Below, one piece after another: positions 18,067 to 26,448 of a stretch of DNA of 57,497 nt. The notes under the pieces were generated by a model. It saw only the letters and a list, made by a program, of their open reading frames with translations. It was not told the origin of the DNA and did not search any database. Origin of the DNA: an uncultured Lachnospiraceae bacterium. GTDB lineage: Bacteria; Bacillota; Clostridia; Lachnospirales; Lachnospiraceae. Every line of letters starts with the position of its first letter. Within the stretch, counting starts at the first letter, position 1. Location: assembly GCA_910587105.1 (NCBI GenBank), contig CAJUMB010000017.1:1-57497 (forward strand), written 5' to 3'. A program made the translations under genes and the position numbers.

Positions 18067-18126
18067 GTCTATAATATTTTCCATTTCTTAGGCCGGCTTT
18101 AATATTCATTGTATTCACTTTATCTT

Positions 18127-19698
18127 TTATATTTTGATCTTTTCTATAACGCAAGTATGCTTTTTTGTCTTACGATTATAATTGACTCCTGCCAGAATCA
18201 GATTTCCTTTGTAATCATTTAATACATTTACATATTCTCTATTCTTTATCTGAGATATGGCTCCTTCTGCACTTTTATCCCATTTCAGTTCAATGATAAC
18301 AGCGGGTTTATCTATGTGTAGTTTTCTGGGTATCAGACAGATATCTGCGAATCCCTTTCCCGCAGGCAGTTCACGAATAATAGTATAATACTCCCTTGCA
18401 AAATAAAAAGCCAGATTAATGGTGCAACTTAATGCATTTTCATTATTATACTGTAAAATAGATAGTTCTCTATGCGCCCGTTCTATTCCTTCTGCCACAG
18501 CATCCTGATCCAAATTCCATAGAGATTCTAAGAGTCTGCGGGAGGCTTCCACTGATGAAGCAACTTCGTGCCAATCCATGGTAGTAATTGCATTGATGTA
18601 TTCCTGTGACACTTCTCTGTTGGGAATGGATACAGCTTCGTCATTGCTGTTATATGTTAAATATCCCAGATGTACCAGCAATGTCAGGACATCGTCTTTT
18701 CCTGCAAAGGTGGTCATATCATTGCTAAAAGTTCCGGTAGAAATTCTGACACTGTTTCCGGCAATCATTTCCACAACTGCATCTTTCAAACCGTCCATGT
18801 CCATCTGAATATAGACTTTAAGTGCTTCATAAGTTTCCGTTTGGTTCCAATAGGTATAAAATTTCTGATGAAGCATGCATTCCACCACTGATCTCGGACA
18901 ATAAATATGGTGATTTGTCAGTTGATATCCATCGTACCATGCCTTTGCTTCCTCAAAATTCATCTGATATTGTGCACATAATCTTTTTACTTCATCTTCC
19001 GTGAATCCAAAAAATTCTGCCATACCTCCCGAATCTATCATTGAATATTCTGAAAACATATTCAATGCAGAATGTAATCCATACTTTTTGATCGGAAGAA
19101 TGCCAGTCATATAGGCAAGTGCCACGTATTCTTTATCTTTTATCCACGCCCTCAGAAAATCCAGATATTTCTTTTGTGCCTGCCAATTCTGCTGATATTC
19201 CCGAAACAAGCAATCCCATTCATCTATCAAAATGACGAAAGGCTGTTTCGTAAAAGAGAAAATATCCTGCATCACAAATATGAGATGACTTTCTTGACTT
19301 TCTTCTGTGTATTCTGGATACTTACGTTTCAACTCTCCAATGATACGTGTCTGCAGCATACTCAGCATTTCATCTATATAGTTGGTAACACTCAGGAAGT
19401 CCTGCATATTAACCCTTATCACATCGTATTGATTTATATGTTCTCTATACGATTGATACCGGCTGACCTTCAAATGTTGAAATAGTGTCTCTGTATTTTC
19501 ATCCTTTCCATAATAGGAAGCCAGCATGTTTACAGCCATTGATTTTCCAAATCTGCGTGGCCTGCTTACGCACATATACTTCTGCTCTGTATTGATAACT
19601 GCATTTGTTTTTTCGATTAATCCGCTTTTATCTACATAAATCTGGGAACGCAGGCTTCCCCGGAACATGGTGCTTCCTGGATTTAAGTAAGTTCCCAT
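18127..19698 (-). CDS. AAA-ATPase-like protein with PD-(D/E)XK nuclease domain, intact
   Basis: The 523-residue protein has an N-terminal ATPase with CVSRPRRFGKSMAVNML (Walker A) and FVILIDEWDCLF (Walker B with D and E present). The segment FFGFTEDEVKRLC and AKAWYDGYQ is typical of the family. The C-terminal nuclease domain has FADICLIP and AVIIELKWD, giving the D...ExK catalytic pair. The ATG at 19698 follows GGAG, whereas the open frame extends 44 codons upstream into the neighbouring gene's 3' end. It is the intact relative of the broken gene on the other strand, but of a different subgroup (low identity). Proposed roles in the literature are mobile-element or defence related and are not settled. 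Here only domain content is certain. Confidence 0.85.
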   Translation of the reverse strand: MGTYLNPGSTMFRGSLRSQIYVDKSGLIEKTNAVINTEQKYMCVSRPRRFGKSMAVNMLASYYGKDENTETLFQHLKVSRYQSYREHINQYDVIRVNMQDFLSVTNYIDEMLSMLQTRIIGELKRKYPEYTEESQESHLIFVMQDIFSFTKQPFVILIDEWDCLFREYQQNWQAQKKYLDFLRAWIKDKEYVALAYMTGILPIKKYGLHSALNMFSEYSMIDSGGMAEFFGFTEDEVKRLCAQYQMNFEEAKAWYDGYQLTNHHIYCPRSVVECMLHQKFYTYWNQTETYEALKVYIQMDMDGLKDAVVEMIAGNSVRISTGTFSNDMTTFAGKDDVLTLLVHLGYLTYNSNDEAVSIPNREVSQEYINAITTMDWHEVASSVEASRRLLESLWNLDQDAVAEGIERAHRELSILQYNNENALSCTINLAFYFAREYYTIIRELPAGKGFADICLIPRKLHIDKPAVIIELKWDKSAEGAISQIKNREYVNVLNDYKGNLILAGVNYNRKTKKHTCVIEKIKI

Positions 19699-19720
19699 AT
19701 ATTCATCTCCTATTCGATTT

Positions 19721-20596
19721 TTAAAAATACACTTCTCCCTGCAGCCAGACCACTCCTTTAAACCGCCGCCCTTTTGCCGGTTCTCCCAGCAGGTCTCTTT
19801 GATTGATACACACATCAAACTGTATATCATTACATTCTATTGTAAGGTGATATATTTTTTCATCTGTCATAGTATTTTCAAAGGACATGCATTCAATGAT
19901 TTCTCCCAGGACACTGTATTGGTCACATTCTATTCCAAAGGGCATGAAATAGGAGTCCACGATTGTGAAAATATCTTCTGTCTCTATCCGCCGGGAAATC
20001 ATTGTGTACATATCAATGTCGTCTATGGTGAGATTTTCCATAGCTTCTTCATCGCCCCTGCGGGCGTCAGCGATCAATTGATTTCTATTTTGGGAAGCCT
20101 CCTGTTCAATGCGGACCTGCTCTTTATCTTTTTTCACGGGAAACAGTATTTTTCCCTCACTGGCCAGGCCGGCCAATGTGACAGGTGTGTTTTCCAATAC
20201 CATGTCTTTCTTAGATAAATTGGAAAGATATTCTCCTGCATTCTGCATATAGAAAATCAAAGTCACGCCCACCCGGATATCGTCGCAGACACCGGCGAAG
20301 GATCTCTTTGAGGCATGCTCCTCAACAATGATTTTTTCCTGGGTGGTGATTCCTGTTCCCCGGAAGAACGGAAAATAATATGCCATGTGGAATTGATTGT
20401 TTTCATCATATTCACCGCACACAGTGATACCACAGTCACATCCATAGTTTTTAGAAAATTCCGCGAAAAGACAATCTTGATAGGATTCAACCACCGTTTT
20501 TTCATCGTAAGCGTTCACCACTTCATTTAGAATTTTATTTAGGTCTTTGATTTTATTCAATTTGGAAAATCCGATTGATTTTAAAAATTTATGCAT
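19721..20596 (-). CDS. DUF3881 family protein
   Basis: The 291-residue protein starts MHKFLKSIGFSKLNKIKD, the recognisable opening of the DUF3881 family, found almost only in Lachnospiraceae. It has no signal peptide or membrane segment and no known catalytic motif. It is acidic in the middle (DDEEA-like stretch near residue 190). An AAGGAGG ribosome site lies 8 bases before the ATG. It stands alone between serS and the AAA/nuclease gene. The family's function is unknown, but its conservation in this group suggests a core gene, so the boundary between core and accessory DNA probably lies near 19.7 kb. Confidence 0.8.
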   Translation of the reverse strand: MHKFLKSIGFSKLNKIKDLNKILNEVVNAYDEKTVVESYQDCLFAEFSKNYGCDCGITVCGEYDENNQFHMAYYFPFFRGTGITTQEKIIVEEHASKRSFAGVCDDIRVGVTLIFYMQNAGEYLSNLSKKDMVLENTPVTLAGLASEGKILFPVKKDKEQVRIEQEASQNRNQLIADARRGDEEAMENLTIDDIDMYTMISRRIETEDIFTIVDSYFMPFGIECDQYSVLGEIIECMSFENTMTDEKIYHLTIECNDIQFDVCINQRDLLGEPAKGRRFKGVVWLQGEVYF

Positions 20597-20635
20597 GTAT
20601 GTTTCACCTCCTTGGGAACTGTAGCAAAATAAGTG

Positions 20636-20825
20636 ATGCGGCGCCGCGCAGGATATTTCTTTGAGAGTGTATTACAGAAAAGGCAGGCGCAACGGGCTGC
20701 GGCGGGGCTTTTTCTCTAACATCGCCGCCCAAAGTCAGTTACACAACCCGCTATGCGCCTTTGATTTTGAGCGGATATGCTCAAAGAAATCCCATAATAC
20801 GCTTCACTCCCCCGCTCTGCATAAA
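20636..20825. repeat. second palindromic repeat type sharing a core with the 160-bp elements
   Basis: GGATATTTCTTTGAG near 20650 is the inverse of CTCAAAGAAATCCC near 20785. Inner arms (AGGCGCAACGGG against CCCGCTATGCGCC) also pair, so the stretch can fold into one long hairpin. The core TTACACAACCCGCTATGCGCC is nearly the same as TTACATAGCCCGCTATGCGCC in the MITE-like copies, although the termini differ. It lies between serS and DUF3881 and has no gene. Confidence 0.6.
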
Positions 20826-20873
20826 AAGACTTACTTATACTGCCTCACATGCAAAGTTAATTGTCAAAGTTCC

Positions 20874-22166
20874 TTACTGTTTTTTGGGAACCTGAATTTT
20901 CTCCATACCCCCCATATAGGGACGAAGAGCCTCCGGAATGTTTATACTGCCATCTTCATTCAGATTGTTTTCTAAAAAAGCAATCAGCATTCTGGGTGGA
21001 GCTGCAACAGTATTATTTAATGTATGCGCCAGGTATTTTTTCTCTTTTCCATTTACACGGATTTTCAAGCGGCGTGCCTGGGCATCGCTTAAATTGGAAC
21101 AACTTCCCACTTCAAAATATTTTTTCTGCCTGGGGGACCATGCCTCCACATCAACGGATTTGACTTTCAGGTCAGCCAAGTCTCCGGAACAGCATTCCAA
21201 GGTCCGCACAGGGATATCTAATGACAAAAATAGATCTACTGTATTTTTCCACAGGTTATCAAACCATTTCATACTTTCCTCTGGCTTGCAGATGACAACC
21301 ATCTCCTGCTTTTCAAATTGATGGATACGGTATACGCCTCTTTCCTCCAGGCCATGAGCACCCTTTTCTTTCCGGAAGCAAGGAGAATAACTGGTCAGTG
21401 TCAGCGGGAGCTTTTCTTCTGGAATAATGGTATCAATATATTTTCCAATCATAGAATGTTCGCTGGTTCCGATCAGATATAAATCTTCCCCTTCTATTTT
21501 ATACATCATGGCTTCCATTTCTGCAAAACTCATGACTCCTGTCACCACATTACTGCGAATCATAAACGGGGGAACACAATAGGTAAATCCTCTGTTTATC
21601 ATGAAATCCCTCGCGTAAGTGATTACAGCCGAATGGAGTCTGGCAATGTCCCCCATCAGATAATAAAATCCATTTCCAGCAACTTTCCGTGCGCTTTCCA
21701 GATCAAGGCCGTCAAAACTTTCCATAATTTCTGCGTGATAAGGAATTTCGAAATCCGGAACTACTGGTTCTCCATATCGTTTCACTTCCACATTCTCACT
21801 GTCGTCTTTTCCTATGGGAACAGAAGGATCGATTATATTGGGAATTACCATCATAATTTCTTTTATTTTTGCTTCTACTTCTTTTTCTCTGACGGATAAT
21901 TCTTCAATTTTTTTGCCGCTGGCGGCCACCTCCTGTTTGATTTTTTCTGCTTCTTCTTTCTTCCCCTGACCCATGAGTGCACCGATTTGTTTTGACACTT
22001 TATTACGGTTTGCCCTTAGTTCCTCTACTTCCTGTTTGATTTTTCGGTTTTCCTGGTCTAAATCCACCACCTGGTCCACCAATTCCAATTTGGATTCCTG
22101 AAATTTCCTGCGAATATTTTCTTTTACTGCTTCTGGATTTTCTCTTAAAAATTTTATATCTAACAC
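20874..22166 (-). CDS. serS: seryl-tRNA synthetase
   Basis: Class II synthetase of 430 residues charging tRNA-Ser with serine. Residues 1 to about 110 form the tRNA-binding coiled-coil arm. The catalytic core carries TSEHSMIGKYI (usual TAEVPL... region, here divergent), motif 2 with FRKEKGAHGLEERGVYRIHQ, and motif 3 with NNTVAAPPRMLIAFLEN. The TAE-to-TSE change and the AAPPRML motif 3 mark a divergent clostridial SerRS subtype. The start is GTG at 22166 behind AAGGAGAG. There is no T-box leader. The tRNA-Ser(GCU) gene at the other end of the window is one of its substrates. Confidence 0.93.
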   Translation of the reverse strand: MLDIKFLRENPEAVKENIRRKFQESKLELVDQVVDLDQENRKIKQEVEELRANRNKVSKQIGALMGQGKKEEAEKIKQEVAASGKKIEELSVREKEVEAKIKEIMMVIPNIIDPSVPIGKDDSENVEVKRYGEPVVPDFEIPYHAEIMESFDGLDLESARKVAGNGFYYLMGDIARLHSAVITYARDFMINRGFTYCVPPFMIRSNVVTGVMSFAEMEAMMYKIEGEDLYLIGTSEHSMIGKYIDTIIPEEKLPLTLTSYSPCFRKEKGAHGLEERGVYRIHQFEKQEMVVICKPEESMKWFDNLWKNTVDLFLSLDIPVRTLECCSGDLADLKVKSVDVEAWSPRQKKYFEVGSCSNLSDAQARRLKIRVNGKEKKYLAHTLNNTVAAPPRMLIAFLENNLNEDGSINIPEALRPYMGGMEKIQVPKKQ

Positions 22167-22235
22167 TTTGTTCTCTCCTTCATAGTAATGTCGTCCATAG
22201 ATAATTTAAAATGAATATTTCAAAATTATCCAAGT

Positions 22236-22257
22236 AATTTCTGCCCATGCAGAAATT
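22236..22257 (-). terminator. small hairpin between the DUF4446 gene and serS
   Basis: AATTTCTGC and GCAGAAATT form a perfect 9-bp stem with a 4-base loop, without a clear T-run on the minus strand. It may attenuate read-through from the par operon or serve as an mRNA processing site. Confidence 0.4.
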
Positions 22258-22296
22258 TCATCCTGCTGAAATTTCGTATCCATGGGGTATTTGGTA

Positions 22297-22827
22297 TTAC
22301 TCCGTCCCCTGCTGGACACTCTCCGCCAGTCCGAAATTCACAGCCTTTCTCAGTGCCTCTACTTCTTCCTGGCTTAACATAACATAAGATTCGCCTTTTA
22401 CGATTTCTTTTAAATATAGGAAACAATTATCTCTGCTATGTATGGCGTTTAAAATAACTCCGGTATTATTTTTATCCAGCATTGCCAGTACAAAACTCAT
22501 TTTCCCGCCAACGTCATCAAACGCGTCGTATTTTTCCACTCCATATTTGCTAAAAAGACGTTTGTAATTCTGATCCAAAATGTCAATCTTTTGATTGTGA
22601 ATATCATTGGTCTCAGATAGTCTTTCCAATTCCCGAAAGCGCTGAGCAAATATCCTCTCTAGAGATTGCCCATCTTTTCCTCTCATAAACCCTTTATATT
22701 TTCTTTCTAACCTCCTTATCCGCATACCCATACGAAATACGATCAGAAAAAGTATCACGATAAATACAGCCAGTACAAGAATAATGACAGCTGGATCTAT
22801 TCCAATACTTAAAAAGAACTCACTCAT
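22297..22827 (-). CDS. DUF4446 family membrane protein
   Basis: A 176-residue protein with one N-terminal transmembrane helix (residues about 12-34, PAVIILVLAVFIVILFLI). It continues with a basic/charged coiled-coil segment (about 35-100), then the conserved domain with YDAFDDVGGKMSFVLAMLD and LKEIVKGES, characteristic of DUF4446. Its position directly after parB is the usual one in clostridia, which suggests a membrane protein co-expressed with the chromosome partition system. The function is not known. The ATG has GGGGAG upstream and lies 11 bases from parB's stop. Confidence 0.85.
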   Translation of the reverse strand: MSEFFLSIGIDPAVIILVLAVFIVILFLIVFRMGMRIRRLERKYKGFMRGKDGQSLERIFAQRFRELERLSETNDIHNQKIDILDQNYKRLFSKYGVEKYDAFDDVGGKMSFVLAMLDKNNTGVILNAIHSRDNCFLYLKEIVKGESYVMLSQEEVEALRKAVNFGLAESVQQGTE

Positions 22828-22838
22828 ATGTATCTCCC

Positions 22839-23738
22839 CTATCCAATGGATTCAAATATATCTATGATCCGTTCTAATTCATCCTGGGAATAGTATTCGA
22901 TTTCAATTTTCCCTTTGTCTTTTTTCTTTCTGTGAATGGTTACCTTAGTCCCCATAATCCCCTTCATTTTTTCTTCCATTTGTTCATATGCGGCATCCAC
23001 TGCTGGTTCTTCTTTCTTCTCTACTCTCTTAACCGGTTCCAGCAGTTTTTTTATTAATTTTTCTGTTTCCCGTACACTTAACTTCTCGTCAAAGACCTGA
23101 TTTGCCAAATTTACTTGTTCCTGAGGATCTGTGATGGCAAGAAGTGCTCTTGCATGTCCTGTGGAAATCATTTCATCAATTAACATCTGCTGGACCTTTT
23201 CATCTAACTTCAGCAATCGTATGGAGTTGGTGACTGCTGTTCTGCTTTTCGCCACTCTCTCTGCAATCTCATCCTGCTTTAAATTAAAATCTTCAAGTAA
23301 TCTTTTATAAGCGATGGCTTCTTCAATTGGATTCAGGTTTTCTCTCTGAATGTTTTCAATCAAGGAAATTTCCACTATTTCCCGTTCCGTATATTCTTTG
23401 ATAATGACCGGTATTTCTTTTATTCCAGCGAGTTTAGCGGCTCTCCATCTTCTTTCCCCTGCAATAATTTCATAATAATTTTCTTTATCAAGGACAAGCA
23501 AAGGCTGCAATACTCCATACAATTTGATGGAATCTGCAAGTTCCAACAGCGAATCCTCATCGAATTGTTTTCTGGGCTGGTTTTTATTTGGTTCGACTTT
23601 TGAGATTTTGACCATTACAACCCCATCATTACTCCTCCCGGCTTCTTCTGATTCCTTATGCAAACCTGCTTTTTCGGATTGATGATCGGGAATCAAAGAA
23701 TCCAATCCTTTCCCTAGTCCGGATTTTCTAACAGCCAT
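22839..23738 (-). CDS. parB: chromosome partitioning protein ParB (Spo0J)
   Basis: The 299-residue protein starts GLGKGLDSLIPD, the typical Spo0J opening. It then has the ParB N-domain with VEPNKNQPRKQFD and the CTP-binding GERRWRAAKLAGI, followed by ENIQRENLNPIEEA and a helix-turn-helix (KQDEIAERVAKSRTAVTNSI). A C-terminal dimerisation region closes it. It binds the parS sites at 25135 and 25203, spreads as a CTP-dependent clamp and loads SMC near the origin. It lies 21 bases downstream of parA in one operon. Confidence 0.95.
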   Translation of the reverse strand: MAVRKSGLGKGLDSLIPDHQSEKAGLHKESEEAGRSNDGVVMVKISKVEPNKNQPRKQFDEDSLLELADSIKLYGVLQPLLVLDKENYYEIIAGERRWRAAKLAGIKEIPVIIKEYTEREIVEISLIENIQRENLNPIEEAIAYKRLLEDFNLKQDEIAERVAKSRTAVTNSIRLLKLDEKVQQMLIDEMISTGHARALLAITDPQEQVNLANQVFDEKLSVRETEKLIKKLLEPVKRVEKKEEPAVDAAYEQMEEKMKGIMGTKVTIHRKKKDKGKIEIEYYSQDELERIIDIFESIG

Positions 23739-23759
23739 GTTCTCCTCCCTTTTTATTTT

Positions 23760-24524
23760 TTAATTTTCCCGATTGATTACTTCTTCTGCAAGAAGCCGGT
23801 AGCTCTCCGCTCCTGCTGATTTTGCATCATAAATATTGATTGGCATTCCATGGCTGGGTGCCTCCGCCAGACGCACATTTCTCGGTATAATGGTTTTATA
23901 TATATTTTGCTTTAAATTATCTTTTACATTCTCAACAACTTCCAGAGACAGATTTGTTCTGGCATCATACATAGTAAAGACTACTCCCTCAATTTCAAGT
24001 TTTGGGTTTAATCTATCCTGAACCAATTGTATTGTATGAACTAATTGAGATAATCCTTCTAATGCATAGTATTCGCACTGAATGGGAACAATAATAGAAT
24101 CAGCGGCAGTCATAGCATTAATTGTCAACATACTCAGAGAGGGGGGACAATCCATAATAATGAAATCATAATCATTTTGAATTTTTGCCACCGCATCTTT
24201 TAATATGTATTCTTTGTTGTCAATCCCAATTAGTTCAATTTCTGCGCCGGCCAAATCCATATTTGATGGAATTAAAGACAAAGACTCCTGAATATTTGGC
24301 ATAATACATTTCTGAATTTCTGCTTCCCCCAACAATAATTCATATAATGTATTTTCTGATTCATTCTTGTCTACGCCAAGTCCGCTTGTTGTGTTTCCCT
24401 GAGGATCTATATCAATGGCCAACACATTCTTTCCCATTTCCGCGAGACAAGACCCCAAATTAATTGTTGTTGTAGATTTGCCAACGCCGCCTTTCTGATT
24501 GGCAATCGCTATAATTCTTCCCAA
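23760..24524 (-). CDS. parA: chromosome partitioning ATPase ParA (Soj)
   Basis: The 254-residue deviant Walker ATPase has ANQKGGVGKSTTTINLG (Walker A with the signature Lys), VLAIDIDPQGN and FIIMDCPPSLSML. It forms ATP-dependent dimers on DNA and works with ParB in origin segregation and control of DnaA. The TTG at 24524 is chosen because AGGAGG lies 9 bases upstream and because family members start just before RIIAIANQKGG. The frame is open to 24596 without a further ribosome site. Copy C of the 160-bp element begins 75 bases upstream, so the promoter region is unusual. Confidence 0.94.
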   Translation of the reverse strand: MGRIIAIANQKGGVGKSTTTINLGSCLAEMGKNVLAIDIDPQGNTTSGLGVDKNESENTLYELLLGEAEIQKCIMPNIQESLSLIPSNMDLAGAEIELIGIDNKEYILKDAVAKIQNDYDFIIMDCPPSLSMLTINAMTAADSIIVPIQCEYYALEGLSQLVHTIQLVQDRLNPKLEIEGVVFTMYDARTNLSLEVVENVKDNLKQNIYKTIIPRNVRLAEAPSHGMPINIYDAKSAGAESYRLLAEEVINREN

Positions 24525-24598
24525 ACTACAATCCCTCCTCTGTCTGGAGGCTAATACAACATCCATTAATTGAAATGTATCTGATATAGCCCACACTG

Positions 24599-24758
24599 GA
24601 ACGTGTCTTAAAATTCATTCCCGCCATCTGCACGCCTCACTTAGCGCGGCATTTGCGCCAAATTCAGGTTACACAGCCCGCCATGCGTCCTTCATTTGGC
24701 ACAAATCTCCCACCAAGTGTGAAGCACATCTGACGAAAAGCATTTTTAAGACACACTC
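24599..24758. mobile_element. 160-bp palindromic MITE-like element, copy C (upstream of parA)
   Basis: Same length, ends and arm structure as copies A and B, but more diverged (for example CTCACTTAGCGCGGC in place of CCCCACTTTGCGGGA), so it is an older insertion. It ends AAGACACACTC followed by TA. The left flank is TG. Confidence 0.8.
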
Positions 24759-25134
24759 TAATTAACTGTACCATTACTTATCTAAATTTCCATCTGTTGG
24801 GCTGCCGCCAATGAGCACTGACACTGTGGTACCTCATTCCTCCTTACAGTCGGAAAATTTATCCTTCTTGGAAGGGTCAGTAATTAGCGATTATATCAGC
24901 AGTAAATTATAACTATAAAATATTAAGTAGTTACAATAAATTAATGTTATGATGTACTTGCCCTTAATCAACCGTATGTCTCCATCCAATTAATTCATCT
25001 GTGCTTGTACACTAATTTGCAATTTTCATATATCATCACCAACAGCCTGCTGTCCTCTCACAAATCAATATACCTTAGTTTTGTATTTAAGTCATTATAA
25101 CACTTTTTCACGAGGATATCTATATAAAATAAAA
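24759..25134. other. origin-proximal non-coding stretch
   Basis: No gene or RNA structure is recognised in these 376 bases. It becomes AT-rich towards parS. On the minus strand TAGATA, 17 bases and TATAAT at 25122 to 25094 could be the parA promoter, which would give a leader of over 550 bases that includes copy C. Confidence 0.4.
25094..25122 (-). promoter_or_regulatory. possible parAB promoter
   Basis: The minus strand has TAGATA (4 of 6), a 17-base spacer and a perfect TATAAT, directly beside the first parS site. ParB bound there could repress it. Confidence 0.4.
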
Positions 25135-25150
25135 TGTTTCACGTGAAACA
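25135..25150. promoter_or_regulatory. parS site 1
   Basis: TGTTTCACGTGAAACA, the perfect 16-bp palindromic ParB-binding site known from Bacillus and other Firmicutes. Confidence 0.97.
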
Positions 25151-25202
25151 TTTTGGAAATTTTGTAACAGTTTATCAACATTTGTACCAAAACACCATTC
25201 CA

Positions 25203-25218
25203 TGTTTCACGTGAAACA
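25203..25218. promoter_or_regulatory. parS site 2
   Basis: A second perfect TGTTTCACGTGAAACA, 68 bases from the first (start to start). Confidence 0.97.
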
Positions 25219-25343
25219 TTTGATTCAAACTAAGTTAAAGGATATTCAGTATTTTAATTTTTTACCATCTGCACACCCCGCAATCATATACCAGCAAAAG
25301 CAATCTTCAAACAGACTGTATTACATATTTTTATATTTTATCC

Positions 25344-25372
25344 TTGTATATCCAGCATGTTTCACGTATAAT
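25344..25372 (+). promoter_or_regulatory. promoter of the hydrolase gene containing a parS half-site
   Basis: TTGTAT, 17 bases and TATAAT. The spacer and the -10 overlap TGTTTCACGT (25358-25367), the left 10 bases of parS, so a ParB dimer on the neighbouring sites could spread over this promoter. Confidence 0.65.
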
Positions 25373-25409
25373 AAAAGTCAAATATAAAAGTTATTGAGGA
25401 GAAAGTGAT

Positions 25410-26369
25410 ATGAAGAAAAGCAGACACAATTTATCTACTCTTGGCATTTTATTCACCATCGCAACAGGCGCTATTCATTTTATAAACAAAAGTATCATTG
25501 CATCCGCATCCAGTAAAAACTTAGTTAAATCATCAATCAATCACCACTTTTATCAATGGAGATTTGGAAGAATTTATTATACAAAACAAGGAAGTGGAAA
25601 ACCACTTTTGCTAATTCACGACCTGCAGGCAGGTTCCTCCGGTCATGAATGGAATAAAATTGAATCAGCATTGGCAAAGGATCATGAAGTTTATACTCTG
25701 GATCTATTGGGATGCGGGCAATCCGAAAAGCCACAGGTCACGTATACAAATTTTTTCTATGTCCAATTATTATGTGATTTTGTTAAACAGGTAATCGGTA
25801 AAAAAACAGATGTTGCTGCCAGCGGATATTCCGGCTCCTTTGCCATCATGTCCTGCCTTAACGATGCTGACTTATTTGATAAAATACTCCTTATCAACCC
25901 ACCAGATTTGAATCATTTGAATCAGGCCCCCAGCAAAAATTCGCGTTTACAAAAGCTGATATTAGAAACTCCTGTTTTTGGAACCATGGTCTACAATGTC
26001 CTCATGAGCCGACAGAACATTGAGCATATATTTTCCGAAAAATTGTTTTATAATCCTTTTCGTATTAATCCTGTATTCCTTGATACTTTCTATGAAAATG
26101 CCCATTCTGATGGTTGTAAAGGCAAATACATGTATGCCAGTCAAATTGGAAATTACACAAACCTGAATATTCGAAATGGCCTGGCCAAAATCAACCACAG
26201 CATTTATATTCTAGAAGGAACAAATGAATTATCAGGCAAAAAAATTGCAGATGACTATACGAAGATAAATCCTGCCATTGAAATATCCTATGTGGATCAT
26301 GCCAAACATTTTCCTCATCTGGAAAATCCAGAACAATTTTTGGAACAGACAGAAATTTATTTGTTATGA
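25410..26369 (+). CDS. alpha/beta hydrolase
   Basis: The 319-residue protein has a hydrophobic N-terminal segment (residues about 10-30) that could be an uncleaved membrane anchor. An alpha/beta-hydrolase fold follows with LLLIHDLQAGSSGHEW (oxyanion region), YTLDLLGCGQSEKP and the nucleophile elbow ASGYSGSF, giving Ser near residue 148. The acid is probably in YILEGTNE and the base is the His of HAKHFPHLENPEQF. Substrate unknown. It is the only plus-strand gene between parA and dnaA and has its own promoter and terminator. AGGAG precedes the ATG. Confidence 0.85.
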   Translation: MKKSRHNLSTLGILFTIATGAIHFINKSIIASASSKNLVKSSINHHFYQWRFGRIYYTKQGSGKPLLLIHDLQAGSSGHEWNKIESALAKDHEVYTLDLLGCGQSEKPQVTYTNFFYVQLLCDFVKQVIGKKTDVAASGYSGSFAIMSCLNDADLFDKILLINPPDLNHLNQAPSKNSRLQKLILETPVFGTMVYNVLMSRQNIEHIFSEKLFYNPFRINPVFLDTFYENAHSDGCKGKYMYASQIGNYTNLNIRNGLAKINHSIYILEGTNELSGKKIADDYTKINPAIEISYVDHAKHFPHLENPEQFLEQTEIYLL

Positions 26370-26402
26370 AAACCCCGGCAGCAACAAACAGATGAATATC
26401 AC

Positions 26403-26448
26403 AAAAAGCCATATGAAGATTTTATAAAAAATCTTCATATGGCTTTTT
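26403..26448. terminator. strong bidirectional terminator
   Basis: AAAAAGCCATATGAAGATTT is fully complementary to the downstream arm ending ATGGCTTTTT, a stem of about 20 bp with A/T runs on both sides. It serves the hydrolase gene (plus) and rsmG (minus), whose stop codon abuts it. Confidence 0.92.

Noticed and set aside
22167..22296. Possible T-box leader before serS
   Set aside because: The gap is too short and lacks the T-box sequence and specifier stem.
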